Below, piece after piece: positions 37,501-50,055 of a stretch of 64,000 nt of DNA (position 1 is its first letter; each line of letters begins with the position of its first letter). Both the position numbers and the translations under genes were made by a program. The notes under the pieces are model-generated. The model worked only from the letters and a program-made list of their open reading frames with translations. It was not told where the DNA came from and made no database searches. This DNA is from Eopsaltria australis (Eukaryota > Chordata > Aves > Passeriformes > Petroicidae), in assembly GCA_034509425.1 (NCBI GenBank), contig JAVTVJ010000068.1:1922001-1986000 (forward strand), read 5' to 3'.

Positions 37501-40500
37501 GGTTGGATCTAAAACCAGAGTGTTCTGTTCATCCACTGGATAACGGATGGACTTGGCAGTGTTTTTTTTAAAGAATTGCTTAGTTTCCACTGTAATGGGG
37601 AATAGATTTGAAGATCTGGTGAGACAATCCGTGCTCCCCTGGAACATTGCATGTGGGTTCAGCTACTGTTTTTAAAAAATGCTGGTGAATATTTGGGAAC
37701 TGATGAAAAAAGGGGACTTTCTTAGAGATAAAGAAAACTAAATTTTCAGATGAGGTAAAGCATGGGTTTGATATTTACCCTTATTTAATCAAAAACTTTG
37801 GACCTCCAAAGCAGTCAAAAAAAAATCAAAAGGAAGAAAAGACAAAACAGACCTAAGAAGAAGTTTTATGAAACAATGTGTGCATCCAAAAGGAATGCCT
37901 CTTCAGTAGTTGTGCTCTTTGCAAGCCTTAAATGCCACCGAGAGCTGGATTCTTCTGGAATGTTGTAGTCTAATTTAGCTTAAAATGTGTTAGAATGCAT
38001 TTTTATGGCATGTAATTTGACTTCTAGCTGATGAAATTAGGCAAAAAGGTTCAAAGATCAGTTTGCTACAGATTTCAGCTGTATTTGGCCTTAGTATGGA
38101 TAAGGCGTCATGAGGAATAGCATTTTGGAAAATGTTCTATTCTTTTTGTTGGTGTAATATATTGCCACCACAAAGAAAGCAGGAGCCTTACGCTTTCATA
38201 TGCTTGATTGGGAAAAGTGTCTTCTCATCCATTTTCCATGGGCTGCACAGCATAGTGCTTAATTCTTAATATAAACTGTAATTTAGAAGCATATTCAGAA
38301 TGTAGCAGTCTGTATATGTTGGTAAAAACAAAATTGAATTCTATCACCATTTTTCCACTTGGAGAGGATAAACAGTAAATAAAGTGATGAGAATCTGGAA
38401 GACATGCTGTTGGTCAGCTGATGAGCATTTGTTGGTAAATTAAATTATGATAATTTATGTTTAGATTTCTCCAGGGTTTTTTTCCCATAGTTTAAATGTT
38501 CACTTGTCTATAGGAACTGTATAATAAATAAAAAAATGTGGAGGGCAAGAGACAATCTGCCTACTCTTGAGTGTCCCTATATTTTCTATTTGGTATGCAA
38601 AAGTGAACTGCTGTTGCCTAGTTGCATGTACATTAACTTCTGTGTGAGTTTATAAGCACCATTTCTGGAGCTGTCTACAGACCATGCAGAATCATTGAAC
38701 AAATAAATCCAGAAACTAAAAAGGCTGTATGCCAAATGAGATTTGATAGCTGCTGAGGCAAGTGTGTAGGTGAACTCTAGAGACCATTTGCAATTATGTG
38801 ATATATTCTAAAATTTTGGTGACCTCCAAAAACTACAGAAGAGTCCAAGTAACCTTCTTATCACAAAAAAAAGTATCCTTAGGCATGAAAATTTACACCA
38901 CATTCCTGAGGCTATTGAGTGTTTCAGACCAGTTCATGCTGGCTAATACAGAATACCAGATGTCCCTGATGAGCAGATCTGGGAAACCATTTGGCAGTAG
39001 CTAGTAGAAAATATCATTAGGCACAATGGTGTTGCAGAATTTCTGCCCTTCTTTGGATTTTGTGCATTTCATATCCCCTCTGAAGGATGGAGATCTGAGC
39101 CAATATCTGTCACTCCTGACTACCGGGCATTAGGATATTCCAGGAGGAAAGAATTCCATTCCAATACAAGAATGGAAATGGAGTAGTGAAGAATATAATT
39201 TCTGACTGTTAAGTAGTTGTAATTAGCTGCCTAGGAAAGGGACTCCTTCAATTCCAATCCCATTTCCTGGGCTTATCCAGGGTTTTTATTCTCTCATTCT
39301 AGCACAGGCATGCAGAGCAGAGACGAGACTTAGGGCTCCCAACAGCCAGTAGCTTCTGCAGCTTCTTTCCATCTCATTCCATTAACCATTCCCAAGTCGT
39401 TCTTATGTACAAAGGTACCAAGATGATGTTCCTCCCTTCCATACTTGACTTTGCCTCTGTTTAGTCCCACTTTGTAGCATATATCCCACACGTTCCTGAG
39501 AAAACCATAGATTATTTTGCTTGTTCTATTTTCACACAATCTTAGCATTTTTTCAAATACTTTTATTAGAGTGTAGTCACAAATTTTCATTTTGTTGCAA
39601 AATAAGGCCAGATAAAGTATTCCAAATCCAGCAAGACTCCAAAGAACATGTATTTTGACAGCTTCAACCAAAATGTCTTAAGAGGGCTATGCTACTGGCA
39701 CCTATAGTTTTCTCAAAATAGACCTCCACTGCAGTGCAACATTACGCTGGAACAGTCAGCTATGGTGCAGTTGGCTTCTTTCCCCCCCTTCCTTTTCCTG
39801 TGCTTCATTGATGCCAAAGACAGTACAGCTAAATAACCTAATTTCTTATTTTTGTTATGAAAATAAATATATAAATAATTAAAATATATTCTAAGCTTGA
39901 AAATGAAAGCTTCTTATGCCAAACATATCCAAATATGAGCCTTTAATGTCACTGTTTTTTTCCTTGCGGAAGGTGCTGGACTCTGTTCTGTTACACGTGA
40001 TGGTTTTCCAAAGCTAAAATTAACATTAGGATAGGCTTAAAAAATTAGCTGGAAGCTATTTTTGTGCCGTCCTTGGAAGTTGCGTACTTGCTGTTTTGTG
40101 TTGAGCAGTGACATAATATAAATCACTCTCATGAGTACTGATCTGGGTTATTTCGGTAGCATGTTCCACCACAGCAGGTGATAGCGTGCAGGTTGGGAAT
40201 GCTTTCTTTGTGGCTCTGTGTTGCTTTTTGGGGGGCAGGGCCTGCAGATAGTGGTGGCTGTGTTGGGGTGGTCTCTGTGTCACCCTCCTGTGGATGTGCC
40301 ATATGCTCGTAAAGCCAGAAGAGGGAGCACAAATGAAGACCTTGTTTCTAAGACATGCCTTAGCTCCATGAGGCGGATCACAAGCCATGGAAACGCTGAG
40401 GTCACACGAGTAAAATCAGAGTGCCTTACTCTGTTAGACTGCATGTGAATAAAGAATGGGAACTATGAGCCTGGGACCCAAAAGGGAGGAAAGAAGTGGA

Positions 40501-42224
40501 AGAAGGGAAAAGATTAGGAAAAAACTGTGCTTGGCACGAGGACTTTTAAAGCAAAAGGAAATTGTGGTTCTCTATTTAAGGTTAACCAGTGTGTTTGGTT
40601 TGTAAGACCTGTGGTGCTTTACATGAATCAAGAAGAATATTGTGTGTTGCTGTGCAGATTGGATATGTTGGACAGTTGAGACGCATGCTTTCTACAGCTT
40701 TTTCAAATGTCGTTTATTAAATACGGCTGTCGTGTCTTTTTGTGGGTCATGCAGCATGGTCCTCTGGGCTTTCTTGGCTTTTTTGTAAGCACACTGATTT
40801 GTAGGATTGCTAGTTTGCAAATATATATAAATTCATATGTACTTTTAAAATTTATGTATTTTTAATGATAATTGCAAACATTGTGTGATGAGCAAAGTTA
40901 TTATTGAAACTAATCACTAACGGCAAATATGTAAGGAGACTGAGGTGTTGATTAAATTTTGCAAATTGGTTTCCTTGATGGCAATAGCTATTTTGGTTGC
41001 AAGGGCTTGTTGACAGAAATGCAACTGCTTCCTTATGAGACCTTTCAAGAGTATGGTCTTCTCCTAAGTGCTTTCTGAGAGTTAACTTTGACTGCATTAG
41101 CTTATTTGAGGAGTGTGACACATGATATTTTGAAAAGAATAATTAAAAAAAGACTGCAGTCTTATTAGCCTCTTGTATTGTTTTTTCTTTCTTTCTTTTT
41201 TTTGTTCAATTTATTGTTGGGATAGAACTCCAAATTTCACGTCTGCATCTATTTGCTTTATTACTTTAGATGTGCCGTTTCCAGTGTTATGCTAGTAGAC
41301 TTAACAAGCTAATCTGGGAGACTAAAGCAGAACTGTCATTTTGAAGCTACTTAGCTGAAGTCCCTTTGAAATCAGTGTAGAAAGCTCCAAGACTATTTTT
41401 GTTCCCTTTCTAATTTTTAGAGAAGATACATTGACGTGTTATGTCATGCTGTTAGTGGTCCCTAGAAGAGCTGTTATGGAAGCGTTGCCTCTTTAAAGTC
41501 CACTAGGGATTAGATCCCAAATGGACATGATTTATATTTAGGGACTACACTGGTCTAAAGGCAGACTTGGGATGACTTCAGGATGCCCCTTTCCTTGAGA
41601 CAATTGTTTCTTAAACTGTATAATACTGAATTTGGTGAAAGTATTTTAGTGCTTAAGTGAGGAAATATGGCCACTTAGAATTGTAGTCCATGCCAACATT
41701 CCATGATAAAACGGAAAGGCATCACTAAATTAGGAGTGCTAGCATAATTCCTCTCTGTTGATACAGCTTGTTTACTGTCACTCACAGAAGCTTGCAGGAC
41801 TGTGGAGTATTTATATGTGCTCTGCCCTATAATAGCTGTGTTTCCACAGTGTGGTCCTCTCCTCTTCCTGTCTACTTGGGTTGGTCTGTCAGAGATTAAG
41901 GAGGAGGTGATTGAAGCCATTTCTGTTTGTTTGTTTTCCTGTTTCCCCTTGAAGAAGACTGAGGCTATGAAAGATCTGTGGTGAGCTGCCACTCCTCCCT
42001 CAGGATTCCTTTACCCAAGGTCCTCATCGTATCAGCTCTTTGAAGTTCACATGTCAGGAAGCATTTGATCATCCCTACAGCAAGAAAGTGCTGAATTAAT
42101 GACAGCAAACGCTGGTGACACAGGTTAATTTCACATTCTTTAGCAAGCAAATTAAATGCATGATGAATAAGATTATTGTCACACTGGCTGTGCTTGTGCT
42201 ATACATCACTTTTTAGAATAATGA
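31553..42224. other. Intron 1 segment, no exon recognised
   Basis: About 10.7 kb of AT-rich sequence with T runs (for example near 32457-32470 and 32559-32569) and a TAAA/TA-rich simple tract at 34105-34139. Slightly GC-richer patches lie at 32880-33300, 35900-36170 and 40200-40450. Their open frames on both strands (for example 40056-40388 -) show no domain and have no convincing splice sites. No transposon is recognised. Confidence 0.5.
34105..34139. repeat. TAAA/TA simple repeat
   Basis: TAAATA and TAAA units followed by a short TA run; AT microsatellite. Confidence 0.85.
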
Positions 42225-42893
42225 ATTATCATAGAATGCTGACTTAGAAAAGACCTATCAGGATCACCAAGTCCAACTTCTGGCCCTGCACAGTCACACC
42301 ACATGCCTGAGAGGGTTGTTTGAACACTTCTTGAACTCTGTCAGGCTTTAAAAGCCTCTTGATTGCTCAACCATCCTTTGGGTGAAAATCTTTTTCCTGA
42401 CATCCAACCTAAACCTCCCCCAACTCATCTTCATGATGTTCCCTGAAAGCCTGTCACAAGAGTGAAGTTTGGTACCTGCCCCTCCACTTCCCCTTGTGAG
42501 GATGTTGAAGACCTCAATGAGGCCTCCCCTCAATCTCCTCCAGGGTGAACAGACCAAGTGACCTCAGCTGCTCCTCATAGAGCTTCCCCTCATGGCCCTT
42601 CACCATCCTTGTGGTCCTCCTTTGGACAGTCTCCAATAGCTGTATGGTTTTTTTTTTTTTTATTGTGGTGCCCAGAACTGCCCCCAGCACTCGATGTGAG
42701 GTTGCCCCAGAGCACAGTGGGACAATCCCCTCCCTTGCCCGGTTGGCGATGCTGTGCCTGATGCCCCCCAGGACATGCTTTGTCTTCCTGGTTGCCAGGG
42801 CACTGCTGACTCATGCTCAACTTTCCATCGACCAGGACCCCCAGGTGCCTTTCTCTGGCACTGCTTTCCAGCCTCTCATTTCCTAGTCTACCT
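42225..42893 (-). mobile_element. CR1 LINE fragment, antisense, about 670 bp
   Basis: Reverse complement of a CR1 3' half. On the + strand: 'gaaaagacctatcaggatcaccaagtccaac', 'aacacttcttgaactctgtcaggc', 'cctgacatccaacctaaacctcccccaactcatcttcatg', 'ctccagggtgaacagaccaagtgacctcagctgctcctcatagagcttcccctc' and 'attgtggtgcccagaactgcccccagcactcgatgtgaggttgcccc', ending near 'ccaggacccccaggtgcc'. It is the longest 3' fragment in the window. A run of 14 T at 42648-42661 interrupts the body where the family has mixed sequence. It is truncated at its 5' end and not mobile. The short open frames across it on both strands are remains or shadows of ORF2. Confidence 0.93.
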
Positions 42894-45030
42894 GAACAGG
42901 TAAAAAGTGTGCAGTATTATATCTGAGCACTGCATTCATGCTCTTTCCTGTCTTGATTTACTCCATTTGTCCACCAGTGACCTTATACCTGTTTGTTTTG
43001 AGGGCCTCTCTTGATCACCTCATTTTCTAAAAAATGGTAGGTTCTTGGATTTTCTAAAGATCAACATGTCAGTAACTTCGGCTATTCTAGAGTCACAGCT
43101 TTTATATTATCCTGTATGTTGATAAAACAATTCCTTCAGGGTGACGCGTTCTTGGAGCAAGTTAACAAAAAGTTTTCAAGTAGTTGCTGGATGTTGTCTT
43201 TCAGTTGCAGCTGAAGAAGGCACTGGTGCCTGTTTGGCCTCAAATTGCTCAAGGTTATTGGGCCTTTATAATCAATGCCAGAATTGACACTTATATGCCC
43301 TTTTCCTTTGACCTCCTCTGGTCAAAATTATTTCGGTAATTCAATGCCATTTGAAAAATAATTATTTTCTCAATTACTACAGTGAAACCAGCCAACTTGG
43401 AGGGATTTTCTAGAGAATGAGGATGTGGAAACAAGTGGTAAGATTTTGTAAATCTCATGTACATCTCCTTTGCAGAGACAGATCTGGTAGGCTCTTGCAG
43501 GGAAGGAAGGAGTTGGATTGTTGTTCTGGTGCAGCTTGAAGCTGAAGAAGAGTTTTTATCTGTAGCCCCCTGCTTGTGGCATGTAAAATAGCACTAGTAT
43601 TTTATTTAAATTATTTTCCTGAGAATCAGCAGCATTGCTTTATTTTCATTCTCATCTTCACAGAAGAACAGACAAGCTTATGTGCTCTAAATTGAAATTC
43701 TGTGTTTTCTCCAGCTCTGAGTTGAAAGTTGAATGTGTGCCTTAAGGATCCATTCTTTGTTTCTCAATTTTATTTTTTAAAATTAATAGCACTTAGTTAA
43801 AAATAATTCAGAACTTGCCTGGGAAAATAGCTTGATGTTGTGAAAAAGGTCAGGAGTCCACTGGAGATCTTGCTGAAAGAGCAAGAAGGAAAGAGTACTG
43901 AGGACAATAGAAAAGGCATTAATTAAGTGCATGCAGAACATCCTGTGGTTCATATGGAACAGTGTTCAAAGCACAACTTACAGAGCTTGGGTTTTTCTTG
44001 GTTTTTTTTTTTTTTTTTTCCTAAACTGATCTAGTAGCAACATCAGCTATAAGCAGGTAGAAATTGGACTTAAGGACTGAATTAGGAGGAGAGCTGAGGA
44101 GGAAATAGCAAAGCAAGTGGAAATGATGAGGAGGTAGAGGAAAATGGGCAGTGGGAAGAAAAATGAAATCACTTATCCTTAGAAAGAGTACACCTGTTCT
44201 TGTCCCACTTGTACTTACTGGTAGCAACTTCTGAAACCAACTGCTATAAATCACTTGCACTGCGAAGGTTATGAAAAATTGTTCCAACTTTTACAAACCT
44301 TCCTTGTGAGATCTTGCCTTGGAAGCATTCCTAGGCAGAGTACTGGTGAGGTGTGCTTGTTTGTACACATTTTTACTACCACTTTAAGAAGAAATGTTGG
44401 CAAGGCCTGAAAGGAGACTAATTACAGCTTTGCAGTGAGGGTCTTAATATGGTTGTGGATGACATTGCCTTTTGTTTCTGGAGTAAAAAATAGATGTTAG
44501 TGTGAAGCAAAAAGCAGGGACTGCATTGTTAAAATGACTCTTAAATTATTACTTCAGGAATGTCACTTGCTGGTGATTCAGGATACAGTGATGACAGGGG
44601 AGGGCTATTCCTGATGGATGCGAAAGATAAAACAGCATGCAGAAGAAATGAGAGAAATAAATGTGTGTTTGGGAGGGAAATAGCAGGGACAGAATGACTG
44701 TTTAAAGAGAATGAGAGAAAAATCAACCTATTCCTCTGTTTTGTGGCCAAGTTGGCACCCCCTTGGCTCATTAAATTGTTCTTTTGAATCTAGAAATTGC
44801 CTTTACAAAATGTGACCTCATCAAACAGCAGAGGGACCTTAAGAGAGAGGGGGGTCGGGGCCAACAAATTATAAGCAGAAGCCCTAGCTATTTTAGTTCT
44901 GCTCATTCAGTGCAGCTTTAAGCTGGAAACCTAATTAATCATCTTTGTGTTTGCTGACGTTTGTATATATGCTGTATTTTCATTCTTATTTGGCATCAAG
45001 CAGCAGGATGGTCATTTAATCTTAGTGTAT
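42894..45030. other. Intron 1 segment between CR1 copies
   Basis: AT-rich, with an 18-base T run at 44002-44019. The part at 44815-44960 has a balanced composition and dense motif-like words that look like a conserved non-coding element (see findings). No exon is recognised. Confidence 0.45.
44002..44019. repeat. Poly-T run (18 T)
   Basis: Eighteen consecutive T residues, preceded by 'ggtttttcttgg'; simple sequence. Confidence 0.9.
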
Positions 45031-45536
45031 ACAGAATCACTGAATGGTTGAGGCTGGAAGGTACCTCTGGAGGCTGTCAGGTCCAAGTACCTTCTCAGGG
45101 CCTGTCTGGTTGGGTTTACAGTATCACCAAGGGTATAGACTCCACAGACTCTGTGGGCAACCTGAGCCAGTGGTCAACTACCCTCATTGTAAGAAAATAT
45201 TTTCTTTAGTCAAATGAAGTGTCCTGTATTTAATTTTGTGACCATTTCTCCTTGTCCTGAAACTGGGCAACACTGAGGAAAGCCTGAATTTGTCTTCTTT
45301 ACTCTCCCTAGCAGGTATTTATACATGTTGATAAGGCTTCTCCTTTCCAGGCTGAGCAGACTCAACTATCTTAGCCTCTGTTAGTTTGTCAGGTGCTCTT
45401 AATCATCTTTTGATCATGCTCCAGCATGTCCCTGTCTCTGTTGCACTGGGGAGCCACAAGCTGGCCCCAGCACTCCACAGGTGCCTCAGTGGGGACATGA
45501 TGCCCTCCCTCAACCTGCCAGTGTCACTCCTCCCAA
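45031..45536 (-). mobile_element. CR1 LINE fragment, antisense, diverged
   Basis: Reverse complement of a CR1 tail: 'cagaatcactgaatggttgaggctggaaggtacctctggaggctgtcaggtccaa', then 'tgggcaacctgagccagtg', 'aagcctgaatttgtcttctttactctccctagcaggtatttatacatgttgataaggc', 'ttccaggctgagcagactcaac' and 'cactggggagccacaagctggccccagcactccacaggtg'. The sequence differs from the 42225 copy enough to suggest another CR1 subfamily, probably an older one. It is non-coding. Confidence 0.9.
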
Positions 45537-46121
45537 TTTAGTTTGAATGTGGACAGTTCTGTAAACTGAAGTATTTTATAAGGCACTTGAGAGCCTTCAA
45601 CTCAGTTTCGTTGTGCCATCAGCCATGGCTTCTGTGAGGAGCTGGTTCCCTTGGATTTGTTTCCCTGCTGCTCTCATGCTATGTGTTGACTCCTCAGGCA
45701 GCTGAGAGAGGGCAGCAACTCGTGGTTGAAGCTTCTTGGTGTGCTCAGCTGCCTACAGGGAAATGGCAGCACCTGGATCTTGTCTTTGGAGAAGGGTTCT
45801 GGAGGGTGTGAAGTGGAAGGAAGTCACAGATCTGTGGGAGGTGAGGCACAGGTGACAGTGCTGTGGAGAAAAGGACTTACCTGACTTTGCCATTTTAAAA
45901 TTCTAATGGGTTGTGAACTTGCTTTGAGCAGTTTTGGCTGTTCTGTCTGTGAGCGTATTTTTACTTGTTTCAGAGTACTTGGAAAAGGCTTGAATAATGC
46001 TTATTCATTTGTGATTTATGCAGTATCAAGGCTTGCATCCAAAGACACATCCAATGAGTGTCCCTCTGGGCCAGACTGGTCCATTAACTTGTAGTATATT
46101 TGCTATAGGCTTCTACTTTCC

Positions 46122-46143
46122 TTTTTTTTTTTTTTTTTTTTTT
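46122..46143. repeat. Poly-T run (22 T)
   Basis: Twenty-two consecutive T residues, the longest homopolymer in the window. No transposon body is seen beside it. Confidence 0.9.
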
Positions 46144-46248
46144 ATTCATAGCTGGTATGCTTTCCCCCTTCATTGGGAGTATATTTTAGTTATTAATTTG
46201 ATTTTCATTTTTGCTGTTCAGAGTTCCTTTGCTTCAAATCCATCCCAG

Positions 46249-46281
46249 AAAGAAAAAAAAAAGAAAAAAGAAAAGAAAAAG
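46249..46281. repeat. A-rich (AAAAAG)n tract
   Basis: Purine-only stretch of A runs interrupted by single G residues, about 100 bases after the 22-base T run. The two could pair as an imperfect T/A inverted repeat. Confidence 0.85.
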
Positions 46282-48090
46282 CTCCCAGAAAATAGTTGAA
46301 GTTACCACTCAGGTTTACTTGGGATTGGAAGTTGGGTGAGAAATTTGTCCAAAACATTTCGTTTTACATCTGGAAGAGAAAAATGCTTCTGCTGCTCTCT
46401 TCCTGGTTGAGTGAAAGATCTGTGTGTTTCATAGTTGGCAAATGCTTTCATTGTGATACTGGTAATTTAAATCAGGGAAAGAAATATGAGATTAATATTG
46501 GAAGCTGGAAGTTGATTTTTAAAAAAAAATCTGTATTAACTCTGTAGGAATTATTAAACTTGTAAAATATCAGCTCATTAACTTCTGTACGATACCACCT
46601 TTCAAAGGATGGTATTTAGGAAATCCAATATATTTCACTGGAAATTTAAGAAAACAGTTTATTGAGGTATGTACATCTTGACAAACATAGATTTTACTTT
46701 CCCTGTTGCAATCTGCTTTTGTGTTTTTCTTACGCTAATATTGGCAACTTAAGAAATAAATAGGAATTGCAGAAGAAAGCCTGTGATACTTAAGCTTCAT
46801 CCTACAAAACTCAAACAATTTCGTCAGTGAATCAGTTTTAACATTTGTTCTCTGGCTCACAGTTGAAATGAATTAATGAAATAGGAATATTTTGCTTTCT
46901 GTAGTTGAGTCAGTCAGCCTCTGTAGTTGAGGTTCTTGTAAATTATATCAGAATCTTAATTGTAAAAACAGCCCTAATACTTCTAAATTAAGGTGTCACC
47001 TTAATGTAAAAAAATCTTGACAAAAAAACTTGTGAAAGTGATGATCTGATAACCTTGTTGAGGATAATGCAGAAGAGTGCAGTTTTGGCTGCCATAGCCA
47101 TGTCATGGTAGAAATGAGCACAAATGCATTAGGAATGCGATATGAAACCTATTTCTACAAAAAGATTTGTCCAATATATTAGCAACTTTTGTATCTAACA
47201 CAGGGAACTCAAAGTGATACAAAACAGAAGATCTCAACATTGGTACATAATGAAGACTCTTCTTTTATCCAAACACGGGAAACATTTGGGAAAGGTTTTG
47301 AAGTCCAGAGTGTGAAATATCTAGTACTTCTTCTCATAAGTTAATTTTATTATGTCATGTTCTTACATCTTCAGTTTTAGATTCCTTATATTTAAAATAT
47401 TAATTTTTAAAAAACTTTAGGAATCTCTTTTTCCAATAAGGAAAGAATAGGCTTGGTAGGGAAACTTGGAAGTGCTGTATGATAAGGATGTCAGGTTTTT
47501 TTCCTATTAAACATTTTCTGCAGTGCTTAGTGAAAACTTGAATTAATCTGAATGAGGATTGAACAATTTCTGCATATGTTATGTCAAAATTGGCAAATAG
47601 AAATGCAGGACAAAATGCTGACAGAGCAACTTTGTCTTAGCTGAACAGTCTTTTTTTCTTTTTTTTTCCTTAATGTCATGGCTGTATTTCTGTATGTGAG
47701 GTGGGATAGTGGTCTAACAAAGATCAGCTGATTAATATTTCTCTTTGCCCACGTCTCCTCTGTTTCAGAGTCCCTGCGTCCTTATTCTGCAGCGTGTGGA
47801 GAACTGCTTGTTTCCCAAAGCTGCTCTGTGGCTCTCTTATCATTGTATCTGCATACTTAAAACTATACTGAATTCATTTTGCACTGCTGCTGTAAGATTC
47901 AGCTGCCTTTTATTATCTGTTTACAGAAGGGGAATTGAGATATGGAATGATTAAGGCTAAGCTGACATCTAGAACTTCACTTGTGATATGGGACACATGG
48001 ATCTGATTTTTCGTGGTGCTGTTCATCCATTTTTTGTAGCCCTCTCCAAATAATGAGAACAAATTTGTGAGGGCAGGTTGGTTTATGTGG

Positions 48091-48120
48091 GTTTTTGTTG
48101 TTGTTGCTGTTGTTTTGTTT
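48091..48120. repeat. TTG-rich simple repeat
   Basis: Repeated TTG units with one CTG, followed by T-rich sequence. Confidence 0.8.
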
Positions 48121-49844
48121 TTAATTTTAATTTTTTTCCCTCAATTCTGGTTTGTAATTTATCTAAAATATTTAAAAAATATTTTTGAAACTACTTGTTT
48201 TCCATTTTTGAAAATGTCAGAATCCTTCTTTCTGCCATAAATGACTGCATTAGTGTGGACATCTTTTCTGCTTAACACTTCTGCAAGAAAAAGGCTCAAT
48301 TGAGCCACTGCTAAGGAGAAGCCCCACAGCTGTAGTTTGTAGACACTTTGGCTTAAGTGGGGAAGACCCTGCATATACTATAGGTCTAGATCTTTTTTCT
48401 TTTTTCTTCTTTTTTAAACCTGTCCATCTGGGAAAAGCCAGCATTTTGTACTCCTGTGTCTGTACAGTTACTGTGTGTGTTCAGATATAGATACATGTAT
48501 ATAGTTTATATATATTTCTTTTATCTATATGGTTGGTTTGTTTATGTTATTAAAGACATCATCCAGTATCTGGAATAACAGTAATCTTTTCATATGTCAT
48601 ACACTGAATCTCAATATCCAGAATTTCAGTAGTTGGCTGGTCCCTTCTGTATGTATGATTGAGATAGAAAATGTAGGAGTCTAGTGGACTTCACAGCTAT
48701 TCGCAATTGCATCTTCTGACTCCAGGCTTCTCTCAGCTTTGTTTTATTTCCAGCTTCTATCACTGCTAGAATTCTTCTGTCGTGTCCTTGCCCCTCAGCA
48801 GGTTTCTGTTTCCCTGGCACTTCCATGCTCCTTTTCCCTAACCCCCACTTGTGTTGGCTGCCGTCTCAGCCCGTCTCTGAGCCAGCGAGCTGCTGTTGCA
48901 GCACTGTGGGCTCAGTTCTTGTGCCATTCACTGTAACAGCTCCTGGTCAAGGGGATGAACAACCATGAGTGAAATCTGTGTCAGCTGCTTCAGCTTGCAG
49001 GTGGAGCACCTGCCATGGCCCTATGGGACTGGTGCAGGCTTCCTTCGATAGATGCATGGCCAGCACTTAGAGAAGGGTATGAGAGCTCCCTTCTTTTGCA
49101 GTCAGGAGGAAAGGGAGTGCTGCAGGCCTCCCCAAAAGGATGCCTGTCAGTAAGATTTTCCCCTGCCAAATATTTTTTTTTTGTTTTAAAAATGCTGCTA
49201 ACTTGGCTACATTTTCAAGAGACTAGCAGACACACTGGTTTAGATCAAGGAGAGTGGTTAGACCACCTAACACAACTTTATTTAGCTTAGATAGAATTAA
49301 AAGTCTGTATACTAAGCTGTCTGCAGTGAAATGCTGTCGTGCTTGCTGGGAAGGGGGAGGAGTATGGAAAAGCATGAAAATATTCTTAGCTTTCAAAAAT
49401 CAACCTTGTAAGCAGAGATATGATAAGGATGGTGAGAAGCCTGTTGTGTTTTGTATGTATGATGGAAATCTGCAGTTAAATACAGACTCTATTAAACATT
49501 TAAAAAAAAGCAGCATGGACCTTCTCTGCTTGTCCCCCCCACTCCCCCCTCCTTTTCCCCCACCACCTTCCTTTCTGAGAAGCAAATATTTGAATATTGA
49601 TAGGATAAGGCAGTAATTGGCCCAACCATAGTGATACGACTGACAAGAGAAATAAGATGATTCTGTGGCACTTTCAGTCCATCTCTTGTTTTCTGTTTCC
49701 ATGAGTATCTCAGATTTAGGAAGAGGGGTAATGTAGAATTATAGTGTTTGCCAATCAATGAATAACTATAACAGAAATTTCCTATTGATTTTGACAGCTG
49801 ATTCCTTCTTTTTAAGGAATCTGCATTTGTAGCTTTAGATTACT

Positions 49845-50055
49845 GAGTTACTAAGGTTGGAAAGTACCCCTAAGATCACAAAGTCCAATCTTAGACTGAA
49901 TACCACCTTGCCAACTAGACCATACACTAAGTGCCATGTCCAGTTGTTTCTTGAACACTTACAGGGATGGTGACTCTGCCACTTCCTTGGGCTGTCCATT
50001 TCAATGCTTTCTTCATCCTTTCAGTGAAGAAATCCTTCCTAAGAATTTCTTTCAA
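49845..50055 (-). mobile_element. CR1 LINE fragment, antisense, old
   Basis: Reverse complement of a CR1 tail: 'ggttggaaagtacccctaagatcacaaagtccaatc', 'gtgccatgtccagttgtttcttgaacacttacagggatggtgactctgccacttccttgggctgtccatttcaatgctt' and 'cagtgaagaaatccttcctaa'. Blocks are in the right order but diverged. About 210 bases remain. Confidence 0.9.

Larger units (their letters stand above)
45537..49844. other. Intron 1 segment with simple repeats
   Basis: Contains a 22-base T run (46122-46143), an A/AAAAG-rich tract (46249-46281) and a TTG-rich tract (48091-48120). Moderately GC-rich patches at 45590-45880 and 48740-49150 have no recognised exon. The remainder is AT-rich. Confidence 0.5.

Noticed and set aside
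40056..40448. Overlapping open frames on both strands in a GC-richer intron patch, with a CTCF-like word near 40315
   Set aside because: The CTCF-like word differs at core positions, and the frames have no domain and no paired splice sites.
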